A stretch of 64,000 nucleotides of DNA from Bacteroidota bacterium. Its GTDB lineage: Bacteria > Bacteroidota > Bacteroidia > Flavobacteriales > Weeksellaceae. Position 1 is the stretch's first letter. Each line of letters opens with the position of its first letter. The position numbers were made by a program, and so were the translations under genes. The notes beneath the pieces are model-generated. The model had not been told where the DNA came from. It saw only the letters and a program-made list of their open reading frames with translations, and did not search any database. Below, one piece after another: positions 26,744 through 33,457 of the stretch. Location of the stretch: NCBI GenBank assembly GCA_018902795.1, contig JAHIQD010000004.1, positions 62,001-126,000 on the forward strand. The letters run 5' to 3'.

Positions 26744-26973
26744 TTGTACCTCATACCTTTGTATGATGAGTCTATTAATAAAGAGTTGATTTCATTCTTA
26801 AAGTATTTTGCTGTTGGGTCGAATTCCAATTCGCCTATTTGGTTGTCGGAAGATCAAAAATCCGGCCCGGCAAAGTCAGCATTTTGGGCATCGATTTTCA
26901 TTGAACATCCGATAATGACGATGCTTCTATTTATACGCATTTGCAAGAAAAAATTATGTTATTGCCCGAATAA
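26744..26973 (+). pseudogene. Possible degraded gene remnant
   Basis: Protein-like sequence appears in two plus-strand frames. The first ('DESINKELISFLKYFAVGSN', from a TTG at 26744) fades; the second then reads 'FAYLVVGRSKIRPGKVSILG' and 'IDFH', a TGA, and 'TSDNDDASIYTHLQEKIMLL', stopping at 26971-26973. The pattern (one shift, one in-frame stop) fits a decayed coding sequence, but I cannot name the family and chance is not excluded. The remaining ~240 bp between the exonuclease start and here show no gene. Confidence 0.35.
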
Positions 26974-26998
26974 TTCTTAATTTTACCAAAAATTAGAA

Positions 26999-28435
26999 TT
27001 GCCCGTGCTTAATCAACAACTGACCCCCAAACAGAAAGCTTTAGCCATTAATTTAGACGCCAATATTTACGGAACCTTTGCCGAAATTGGTGCCGGTCAG
27101 GAAACTGTGCGTCATTTTTTCAGAGCTGGCGGCGCTTCGCGAACGATTGCAAAAGCGATGTCGGCTTATGACAAAGATTTCAGTGATGCCATTTACGGAA
27201 AGGAAGCCAAAAACAGATATGTTACGCAAAACCGTCTCCGTAAGATGCTTCGCTATGAAGTTTCGTTAATTGAAGAAAGGCTGACGCGGGAAAACAATCC
27301 GGGAAGAAAATTCTTTTCCTATGCCAATACAGTAACCACCATTAATTTCAACAAGACCATGAAAGGTCACGGTTGGGTGGGTTTACGCTTTCAGCTGGAT
27401 GAGAAAGAAGATTATAATGAAATTGTTTTCCACGTAAAGTTTATGGAAAATGATGCGACGCTGCAGCAGGAAACGCTGGGAAGCCTCGGTGTTAATTTAA
27501 TTTATGGAGCCTATAATTTCTCAGACAACCCCCGCAGACTGATTGAATCTTTATACGATGATATTTCAACCGACAATGTTGAGATTGATATGATTGATTT
27601 CAGCGGACCGGCTTTCACGTATGTTGATAACCGTCTGATGAGTCTGCAGCTCGTAAAAAACGGGATGACCGATGCGGTAATTTTCAATCCGGAAGGAAAT
27701 AATATGCTGCCTGCAGACATCCTCTACAAGAAAAACATTTTCGCAGTGCGTGGAAGTTTCCGCCCTGTAACTCTTGTGAATATTGATATGTTCGAGAAGG
27801 GGCTCGAGATGTTTATGAAAGATTCCAACTGCAGTTTTGAAGAAACCGTAGTGCTTTTTGAGATTACCATTTCCAATTTAAGAGCAGCGGGAGATATTGA
27901 TGAGCGAGATTTCCTCGACAGAGTTGATGTGTTGGCGAAACTGGGCTACACCGTCATCATCTCGAATTTCTCAGAATATTACCGTCTTATTGATTATTTT
28001 GCCAATTACACGAACGGCAAAATAGGCGTAGCGATGGGCGTGAACAACCTGTTGGATGTCTTTGATGAAGACTACTACAAAAACCTTTCAGGAGGCATAT
28101 TGGAGGCGTTCGGTAAGTTTTTCAAACAGGACATGAGGGTTTACCTTTATCCTTACAAAGATCCTGAAACCCATGAACTGCTCACTTCAAACAATTTAAA
28201 AGTTCACGACAATCTTAAAGAATTATATAAATATTTCAAACTGAATCAGCGGATTGTAGATATTAAAAATTACAATCCCGATTATTCAGAAATTTATTCC
28301 CGTGAAATCCTTAATAAAATTGCCAATCATGAAACGGGCTGGCAAAAGCAGGTTCCTGCAGGCGTTTCCGAAATGATTATCGAACGCGGAATGTTTGGCT
28401 ACAAGGAAGAATTAAAACTCAAAGAATTCTCTTAA
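26999..28435 (+). CDS. Conserved cytoplasmic protein of unknown function
   Basis: A 478-residue protein widely conserved in bacteria, with the characteristic start 'LTPKQKALAINLDANIYGTF' followed by 'AEIGAGQETVRHFFRAGGAS'. No signal peptide, transmembrane helix or nucleotide loop is visible. Automatic labels such as TonB-dependent receptor or nicotinate-nucleotide adenylyltransferase are sometimes seen for this family, but nothing here supports either. The start is TTG at 26999 or GTG at 27005; no ATG is available. The GAF gene follows after 11 bp, so the two are likely an operon. Confidence 0.88.
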   Translation: MPVLNQQLTPKQKALAINLDANIYGTFAEIGAGQETVRHFFRAGGASRTIAKAMSAYDKDFSDAIYGKEAKNRYVTQNRLRKMLRYEVSLIEERLTRENNPGRKFFSYANTVTTINFNKTMKGHGWVGLRFQLDEKEDYNEIVFHVKFMENDATLQQETLGSLGVNLIYGAYNFSDNPRRLIESLYDDISTDNVEIDMIDFSGPAFTYVDNRLMSLQLVKNGMTDAVIFNPEGNNMLPADILYKKNIFAVRGSFRPVTLVNIDMFEKGLEMFMKDSNCSFEETVVLFEITISNLRAAGDIDERDFLDRVDVLAKLGYTVIISNFSEYYRLIDYFANYTNGKIGVAMGVNNLLDVFDEDYYKNLSGGILEAFGKFFKQDMRVYLYPYKDPETHELLTSNNLKVHDNLKELYKYFKLNQRIVDIKNYNPDYSEIYSREILNKIANHETGWQKQVPAGVSEMIIERGMFGYKEELKLKEFS

Positions 28436-28446
28436 AAAAAAATAAA

Positions 28447-28896
28447 ATGTCAGAAATAAAAAAAAGACTTTCCTCCATTCTGGAAAGCCCCAATCATAAT
28501 ACCGAAATTAAACTTCAAAAGATCTGTTACCTTCTGGATCAGGAAATTCCGTACTTTAACTGGACTGGATTTTACTTCAAAAACGGTGATAAAGATGAAT
28601 TGATTTTAGGCCCTTATGTGGGTGCGGAAACCGATCACACCATCATTCCTTTCGGAAAAGGAATCTGTGGACAGGTGGCAGTTTCCAACGAGACCTTTGT
28701 GGTTCCTGATGTTCATGATCAGGATAATTATTTAAGCTGTTCCATCGATACCAAAGCAGAAATTGTGGTACCGATTATTAAAAACGGTGAAAACATAGGG
28801 CAGATTGACATTGATTCCCACACTTTGAATCCCTTCACCGCCGAAGACCGCGAAATGCTGGAATGGCTGTGTGACGAAATCGCAAAAATCATCTAA
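28447..28896 (+). CDS. GAF-domain protein, free-methionine-(R)-sulfoxide reductase-like
   Basis: A 149-residue single GAF domain. The sequence 'YFNWTGFYFKNG', 'LILGPYVGAE', 'IPFGKGICGQVAVSNETFVV' and 'YLSCSIDTKAEIVVPI' is the fRMsr pattern. In fRMsr three cysteines act in catalysis and resolution; here the two in 'GICGQ' and 'YLSCS' (Cys about 75 and 100) are kept while the first is replaced by the 'ETDHTI' stretch. It may still reduce free Met-R-sulfoxide or may be a ligand-binding relative. It is translated just after the conserved unknown gene. Confidence 0.85.
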   Translation: MSEIKKRLSSILESPNHNTEIKLQKICYLLDQEIPYFNWTGFYFKNGDKDELILGPYVGAETDHTIIPFGKGICGQVAVSNETFVVPDVHDQDNYLSCSIDTKAEIVVPIIKNGENIGQIDIDSHTLNPFTAEDREMLEWLCDEIAKII

Positions 28897-28944
28897 ATTT
28901 CAACTGCGAAAGCACCAAAATTTTCTACAATTATTGATATAACT

Positions 28945-28978
28945 AAAAGGAAGCAAAATAGTTTTTTTGCTTCCTTTT
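28945..28978. terminator. Bidirectional intrinsic terminator
   Basis: Perfect 14-bp stem AAAAGGAAGCAAAA / TTTTGCTTCCTTTT with a short loop between the convergent GAF and GNAT genes. Confidence 0.85.
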
Positions 28979-29031
28979 AATTATTTTGTTCCGGACTTTT
29001 TTCTTTTGGGACTTTAGGGGTTAATAAAGAT

Positions 29032-29508
29032 TTACTGTTTTTCAGCCAAATCAGAAATCCCTTTTTTATCTAAACGGAAAACGGTCCATTCGTCCATCGG
29101 TTTTGCTCCGAGTGATTTGTAAAATTCAATAGACGGCGTATTCCAGTCGAGAACCGACCATTCGAAGCGGCCGCAGTTTTCAGCTTTTGCTATTTTTGCC
29201 AGTTCGATCAACAGTGATTTTCCGTAGCCTTTTCCGCGGTGTTCCGGCTCTACAAATAAATCTTCCAAATAAATCCCCGGTTTGCCCACAAAGGTTGAAA
29301 AATTATAGAAATACAGCGCAAATCCAACGGGATTCCCGTCTTCTTCGGCGATTAAAACTTTCGCAAAATGATTACTGAATATATTTTCTCTGAGTTCTTC
29401 AACAGAGGTAATCACATCATTTTCTAATTTTTCGTACACCGCCAGTTTTTTAATTAAATCAAATATAACGGGGGTATCATTTTCTGTTGCTTTTCGGATT
29501 TGGAACAT
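29032..29508 (-). CDS. GNAT-family (diamine-type) N-acetyltransferase
   Basis: A 158-residue acetyltransferase. The acetyl-CoA loop is 'RGKGYGKSL' (about 92-100, R/Q-x-x-G-x-G). The overall pattern ('IRKATENDTPVIFDLIKKLA', 'FFYNFSTFVGKPGIYLEDLF', 'CGRFEWSVLDWNTPSIEFYK') is that of the spermidine/spermine/diamine acetyltransferase branch. Substrate is predicted only. Single gene with promoter at 29528-29535. Confidence 0.9.
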   Translation of the reverse strand: MFQIRKATENDTPVIFDLIKKLAVYEKLENDVITSVEELRENIFSNHFAKVLIAEEDGNPVGFALYFYNFSTFVGKPGIYLEDLFVEPEHRGKGYGKSLLIELAKIAKAENCGRFEWSVLDWNTPSIEFYKSLGAKPMDEWTVFRLDKKGISDLAEKQ

Positions 29509-29527
29509 TGTTTCTGTATTTAAAAAT

Positions 29528-29535
29528 CAAAAATA
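29528..29535 (-). promoter_or_regulatory. -7 promoter box for GNAT gene
   Basis: TATTTTTG on the minus strand, 19 nt before the ATG. Confidence 0.55.
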
Positions 29536-29574
29536 ATGAATTTTATTGTAGTTTTCCAATAAAAACGAGGCCCA

Positions 29575-29660
29575 TAGCCCCGATTGAACGGCATGTCTGA
29601 GCTCTTTTTTGGCGGCGGCTTCGCCGCCGCCAAAAAAAGCGAGTAGTGAAAGCGGGAAAA
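29575..29660. repeat. REP-like palindromic element
   Basis: Core hairpin TTTTTTGGCGGCGGC-TTC-GCCGCCGCCAAAAAA (29605-29637), 15-bp perfect stem with a triloop. The left flank holds 'GCCCCGATTGAACGG' and the right flank 'GTGAAAGCGGGAAAA'. The T-run precedes and the A-run follows the GC stem on both strands, so it cannot act as a normal terminator. It resembles short dispersed elements common in flavobacterial genomes; a related element is at 32330-32445. Confidence 0.7.
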
Positions 29661-29716
29661 AGCTTCAAATTAAAATATACAATTGCTTTTCGACGAAGTC
29701 AAAAAGCTTCAAAAAA

Positions 29717-29742
29717 AACCTCCGGAAAATTTTCCGGAGGTT
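29717..29742 (-). terminator. Intrinsic terminator after E2 gene
   Basis: 26-nt perfect palindrome AACCTCCGGAAAA / TTTTCCGGAGGTT; on the minus strand followed by Ts. It lies 27 bp after the stop of the E2 gene. Confidence 0.85.
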
Positions 29743-29768
29743 ATTACTTATTGCTGATTATTTATTAC

Positions 29769-31103
29769 TTATATCTCGGTATCCAAATCCCAGTTCTGTA
29801 AATAATCGTGGACATGTTTCAGGAACATTCCGCCCAAAGAACCGTCCACTACACGGTGATCGTAAGAATGTGACATAAACATCAGGTTACGGATCGCGAT
29901 AACGTCGCCGTCTTTGGTCTCCAGAACGGCAGGTTTTTTCACAATAGCTCCCACCGCTAAAATAGCGACCTGAGGCTGAGGAATAATAGGTGTTCCCATC
30001 AGATTGCCGAAACCTCCAACATTGGAAATGGTGTAAGTGGCACCCTGGGTATCTTCAGGTCTGAGTTTCTTGTTTCTTGCCCGGTAAGCCAAATCATTAA
30101 TCGCTTTTGCCAAACCTGAAAGGGAGAGCTGATCCGCGTTTTTAATCACAGGAACAATTAAATTACCGTCCGGAAGTGCTGTTGCCATTCCGATATTGAT
30201 GTTTTTCTTTTTGATGATTTTATCCCCGTCTACAGAAACATTAATTAAAGGGAAATCCTGAATGGCTTTAACAATGGCTTTCACGAAAATCGGCATGTAA
30301 GTCAGTTTTTCACCTTCTCTTTTCTCGAATAAATCTTTATGTTTCGTTCTCCATTTTACCACGTTGGTCACATCGGTTTCGATGAAAGAAGTAACGTGCG
30401 GAGAAATTCTTTTGGAATTTACCATCGCATCAGCAATGATTTTACGGACTCTGTCCATCTGGATCACTTCGTCGCCCTCTCCAAGTTTAATTGGAGCGGA
30501 AACCGGAGCGGCAACTTGTACCGGAGCCGAGACGGGAGCAGATACAGCAGCTGTTTGAGCAGCCTGAACAGGTTTGTTTGCTCTGTCATTGACATAAGCC
30601 AGGATATCTTCTTTGGTGATTCTTCCTTCCAAACCGCTTCCTTTAATGGACTGGAGTTCGGTTTCGGAAATATTTTCCTGTTGTGCTATATTTTTAACCA
30701 GAGGAGATAAATAGATATCGCCAGAGAAGTCCTGAACAGTTGATTTTGCCAATGGCTGTTCCAGTTCTTTTACTTCTTCGCCGGAAAGCTGTGGAATTTC
30801 AGTATGTACGTCGGTATGAGATTTAGGTTCCTGGGGTTGGTCAGCAACGGGTTCACCAGCACCTGAAACTTCAAGAATGGCGATTGCTTCTCCAATTTTT
30901 GCCACTTCATCCTTCTGTTTCAGAATTTTAATAATTTTCCCTGAAACCGGCGTCGGAACATCGGAATCTACTTTATCGGTCGCAATTTCCACGACAGAAT
31001 CGTCCTCTTTCACCATATCTCCTTCACTGAACAGCCAACTGATGATTGTCGCTTCCATCACACCTTCTCCCATTGAAGGAAGTAATAATTTATATTCTGC
31101 CAT
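29769..31103 (-). CDS. 2-oxo acid dehydrogenase E2 (dihydrolipoyl acyltransferase)
   Basis: Acyltransferase core of a 2-oxoacid dehydrogenase complex, probably branched-chain type. Domains: lipoyl domain with 'VEIATDKVDSDVP' (lipoyl Lys at about 42), a Pro/Glu-rich linker, an E3/E1-binding domain 'YLSPLVKNIAQQENI...GSGLEGRITKEDILAYV' (about 130-170), an Ala/Pro-rich linker (about 175-210, 'SAPVSAPVQVAAPVSAPI'), and the catalytic domain ending in 'SHSYDHRVVDGSLGG' with the active-site His and Asp. The start at 31103 (MAEYKLLLP) is supported because an earlier ATG at 31124 lies in the -7 box. No E1 or E3 gene is adjacent. Confidence 0.93.
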   Translation of the reverse strand: MAEYKLLLPSMGEGVMEATIISWLFSEGDMVKEDDSVVEIATDKVDSDVPTPVSGKIIKILKQKDEVAKIGEAIAILEVSGAGEPVADQPQEPKSHTDVHTEIPQLSGEEVKELEQPLAKSTVQDFSGDIYLSPLVKNIAQQENISETELQSIKGSGLEGRITKEDILAYVNDRANKPVQAAQTAAVSAPVSAPVQVAAPVSAPIKLGEGDEVIQMDRVRKIIADAMVNSKRISPHVTSFIETDVTNVVKWRTKHKDLFEKREGEKLTYMPIFVKAIVKAIQDFPLINVSVDGDKIIKKKNINIGMATALPDGNLIVPVIKNADQLSLSGLAKAINDLAYRARNKKLRPEDTQGATYTISNVGGFGNLMGTPIIPQPQVAILAVGAIVKKPAVLETKDGDVIAIRNLMFMSHSYDHRVVDGSLGGMFLKHVHDYLQNWDLDTEI

Positions 31104-31123
31104 TTTTAATAATTCGGTTTTCA

Positions 31124-31131
31124 CAAAGATA
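31124..31131 (-). promoter_or_regulatory. -7 promoter box for E2 gene
   Basis: TATCTTTG on the minus strand, 20 nt before the chosen ATG at 31103; rules out the longer start. Confidence 0.6.
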
Positions 31132-31235
31132 AAAATTTTTGCTGATTAACGAAATGTGAATTTTTATGCCACATTTTTGTTTTTTTTGTAATAATTAATT
31201 TAGGCAAAAACCAAATTCAGATTGTGGAAAAATAT

Positions 31236-31269
31236 TTGGGGTGGTTTCAGAATTCAATGATTAAATTTG
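31236..31269 (+). promoter_or_regulatory. Promoter of monooxygenase-fold gene
   Basis: -33 TTG at 31236-31238 and -7 TAAATTTG at 31262-31269, separated by 23 bp; the ATG is 20 nt further on. Confidence 0.6.
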
Positions 31270-31289
31270 CATTCATAATCAAAAAAACA

Positions 31290-31583
31290 ATGAAGAATTT
31301 ATATATCATTGCGCTCTTCCATTTCAAAGAAAATTACATGATGGACGCCATTGAACTCCTGAAAAAACTGGTGTTTGAAACCCGTAAAGAAGAAGGCTGT
31401 TTACAGTATGATCTCATTGAAGACAGCGAAAACAAAGGCGTTTTTTTCCTTGTTGAACTTTGGGCCACTGAAGAACACCACCACCAGCACAACGCTTCGG
31501 AACATCTTTTTGAATTCCGTAAAAATGCCGCTCCCCTTTTTGAAAGCTCATCAGAAGTATACCGCGGATCGAAACTTTTTTAA
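31290..31583 (+). CDS. Antibiotic biosynthesis monooxygenase (ABM)-fold protein
   Basis: A 97-residue single-domain protein of the ABM/YgiN dimeric alpha-beta-barrel type: 'LYIIALFHFKENYMMDAIEL', 'ETRKEEGCLQYDLIED', 'FFLVELWATEEHHHQHNASEH'. Such proteins act as cofactor-free quinol or antibiotic monooxygenases, or as haem-degrading relatives; substrate unknown. The -7 box at 31262-31269 excludes the upstream in-frame start at 31224. Its stop overlaps the convergent lipB stop by 4 bp and its terminator lies inside lipB. Confidence 0.85.
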   Translation: MKNLYIIALFHFKENYMMDAIELLKKLVFETRKEEGCLQYDLIEDSENKGVFFLVELWATEEHHHQHNASEHLFEFRKNAAPLFESSSEVYRGSKLF

Positions 31584-32302
31584 GAAAACTCAGCATCAAA
31601 CACTTCTAAGAAGTGTTTTTTTATTTTATCCTTTAATTCGATCATTTCGTCGGAAGAAAATTCTCTTTCGAGTTCGCGTTTTAGGGAAGTCACTGATTTG
31701 TCTTTAATTCCGCACGGAATAATGTACTCGAAATAGCGCAGATCCGTGTTCACATTCAGCCCGAAACCGTGCATGGTTACCCATTTTGAAGTTTTCACGC
31801 CCATTGCGCATATTTTGCGGACGTAAGGTTTGCCCACATCCAGCCAAACGCCTGTTTCGCCTTCGCTTCTCTCCCCTTTCAGGCCGTATTCTGCAATGGT
31901 CCGGATGATCACTTCCTCCAGATTTCTCATGTATAAAAAGATGTCGGATTTAAAATTATCCAGATCCAGAATGGGATAGCCTACCAACTGACCGAAACCG
32001 TGATACGTGATGTCTCCGCCCCGGTTGGTCTTCACAAACGTGGCGTTGATTTGCTCTAACTTCTGAGCATTGGCGAGCATGTTATGTTCGTCGCCGGATT
32101 TTCCTAAGGTATAAACGTGTGGATGCTCCACAAACAGGAGATAATTGGGTGTTTCTTCATATTCACCGTCGGTTCTGTCGCGGTTTTTCAGTTTCAGATC
32201 AATGATTTCCTTCATTAATTTTTCCTGATAACTGAATGCCGGTTCATAATCCATCAAACCCAGTTCCTCAAACTTTAATGTTCTATTCTGTATCGTAGTC
32301 AT
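31580..32302 (-). CDS. lipB: Lipoyl(octanoyl) transferase
   Basis: Transfers octanoate from acyl carrier protein to lipoyl domains, first step of protein lipoylation, and so serves the E2 protein encoded nearby. Motifs: 'FVEHPHVYTLGKSG', 'RGGDITYHGFGQLVGYPILD' (RGGxxT-H-GPGQ region), 'KICAMGVKTSKWVTMHGFGL' (catalytic Lys in the A-K/V-G area; the acyl-thioester Cys is in 'YIIPCGI'). The upstream frame to 32374 has no family similarity and overlaps the repeat element, so I start at the MTTIQNRTLKF ATG (32302), 240 residues. Confidence 0.93.
   Translation of the reverse strand: MTTIQNRTLKFEELGLMDYEPAFSYQEKLMKEIIDLKLKNRDRTDGEYEETPNYLLFVEHPHVYTLGKSGDEHNMLANAQKLEQINATFVKTNRGGDITYHGFGQLVGYPILDLDNFKSDIFLYMRNLEEVIIRTIAEYGLKGERSEGETGVWLDVGKPYVRKICAMGVKTSKWVTMHGFGLNVNTDLRYFEYIIPCGIKDKSVTSLKRELEREFSSDEMIELKDKIKKHFLEVFDAEFS
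31598..31627 (+). terminator. Terminator of ABM gene inside lipB
   Basis: 9-bp perfect stem AAACACTTC / GAAGTGTTT with a TAA loop and a T-run (TTTTTATTTT) on the plus strand. It falls within the last 15 codons of the convergent lipB gene. Confidence 0.75.
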
Positions 32303-32329
32303 ATTGTAAAAATTATTTGGGCAATCCCC

Positions 32330-32445
32330 TCTCCAGCGCTTTTGCCAATGCCCGGGTCGGGCTTTACGCTGCAATCTTTTTTTCGGGCGCGCCCGAAAAA
32401 AAAGGATTTACGCTTCAATCCCTATTGCGGGGAACGTTCCCATCG
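32330..32445. repeat. REP-like palindromic element
   Basis: Core TTTTTTTCGGGCGCGCCCGAAAAAAA (about 32378-32403), a perfect palindrome of GC core with T-run before and A-run after. On the minus strand the flanks read 'GGGATTGAAGCGTAAATCC' on the left and 'GATTGCAGCGTAAAGCCCGA' on the right. The layout (GATTGAA.CG, T-run, GC hairpin, A-run, then AAAGC..GA) matches the element at 29575-29660. It fills the gap between lipB and trpA. Confidence 0.7.
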
Positions 32446-32477
32446 AAAACGCCTTTACCCATCGCAAAATTACAAAA

Positions 32478-33281
32478 TTAATTTATTATGCTTTGAATAA
32501 AGCTTTTGGATTTCTCCTGCCAATCACCCTTCTCTAAAAGGATTTTAACGAAAGCGGTCCCGATAATTCCCCCTGCGGATTGAGCGGTAACTTTTTGAAA
32601 ATCAGCTTTGCTCTTTATTCCGAAACCAATCATTACCGGATTTTTCAGATTCAGTTCGGAGAGGTTATAAAGATAATCCTCATTATTGATTTCTTTCGCC
32701 GCGTTTCCTGTCGTAGATGAGCTGGAAACTGCGTAGAGAAATCCCGAACTTAAAGAATCCAGATACCTGATGCGTTCATCTGAAGTCTCCGGTGTCACCA
32801 GAAAAGAAAAATTGAGCTGATATTTTTCTAAAATCTGTCTGTAATTTTTCTCAAACTCTATCGGCGGTAAATCAGGAATAATCAATCCTGAAACGCCTGA
32901 TTCTGCACATGCCCGGCAAAAGTTTTCAAAACCGAAACTCAAGACCGGATTGATATACCCCATTAAAACAACAGGTATTTTAATCTCTGATTTTACAGAT
33001 TTCAGCTGTTCAAAAAGTTTCGCAATGGTCATTCCGTTGAGAAGTGCAAGTTCATGCGCCTTTTGGATCACCGGTCCGTCGGCAACAGGATCGGAATAAG
33101 GCATCCCAATCTCCACCATTTCCGCACCGGAACTTTGTATGATTTTCAGAATTTCGGCGGTGTCTTCCAATTCAGGAATTCCCGCAGTGAAATAAATGTT
33201 GAGTTTTTTAGGATGCGGGGTATTGGGTGCTGGGTGCTGGGTGTTGGATGCTGGATGTTGGATGTTATTTTGATCGGTCAT
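32478..33281 (-). CDS. trpA: Tryptophan synthase alpha chain
   Basis: Cleaves indole-3-glycerol phosphate to indole and glyceraldehyde-3-phosphate; indole passes through a tunnel to TrpB. The family-typical sequence starts at 'KKLNIYFTAGIPELEDTAEI' with catalytic Glu in 'MVEIGMPYSDPVADGPVIQ' and Asp in 'LIIPDLPPIEF'; 'GFLYAVSSSSTTGN' and 'VMIGFGIKS' form the phosphate site. The 24 residues before it (MTDQNN, then NTQHPAPNTPHP-type repeats) come from an 8-copy 7-bp repeat and are not part of the normal protein. No other start is available downstream, so the repeat must be translated. Last gene of the trp operon. Confidence 0.95.
   Translation of the reverse strand: MTDQNNIQHPASNTQHPAPNTPHPKKLNIYFTAGIPELEDTAEILKIIQSSGAEMVEIGMPYSDPVADGPVIQKAHELALLNGMTIAKLFEQLKSVKSEIKIPVVLMGYINPVLSFGFENFCRACAESGVSGLIIPDLPPIEFEKNYRQILEKYQLNFSFLVTPETSDERIRYLDSLSSGFLYAVSSSSTTGNAAKEINNEDYLYNLSELNLKNPVMIGFGIKSKADFQKVTAQSAGGIIGTAFVKILLEKGDWQEKSKSFIQSIIN
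33210..33265 (-). repeat. Heptamer tandem repeat at the 5' end of trpA
   Basis: Eight 7-bp units in the coding strand: ACATCCA twice, GCATCCA, ACACCCA, GCACCCA twice, then ATACCCC and GCATCCT. Translation gives imperfect 'QHPASNT' cycles. Because 7 is not a multiple of 3, gain or loss of one unit would shift the frame of trpA. Confidence 0.9.
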
Positions 33282-33457
33282 AATTTTTGTTTTTTAGTGA
33301 ATGTTATTAAAAAGCCGGAAGTCGCGCCCCGACTTGCCTCCTTCTTTATTATTTTACTGAATCGGTGAACCTAAAGGTTTGAGTGGAGTTCTTTTTGCAG
33401 GGAGGAACGGTGAACAAAAAGCGGGAAAGGAGGACGGAAAAAGACGCCCAAATCATG
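33282..33457. other. Long intercistronic spacer between trpB and trpA
   Basis: 176 bp, in contrast to 0-70 bp elsewhere in the operon. It contains 'AAAAAGCGGGAAAGGAGG' on the plus strand, similar to the flank of the 29575-29660 element, so it may hold a worn copy of that repeat. No ORF or terminator is clear. Confidence 0.45.

Noticed and set aside
26999..28435. Label as TonB-dependent receptor
   Set aside because: There is no signal peptide, TonB box, plug or barrel strand pattern, and the length is too short; I keep it as a conserved protein of unknown function.
29604..29639. Strong GC hairpin as an intrinsic terminator
   Set aside because: The T-run is on the 5' arm and the A-run on the 3' arm for both strands, so no U-tract would follow the stem. 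A proper terminator for the E2 gene exists at 29717-29742.
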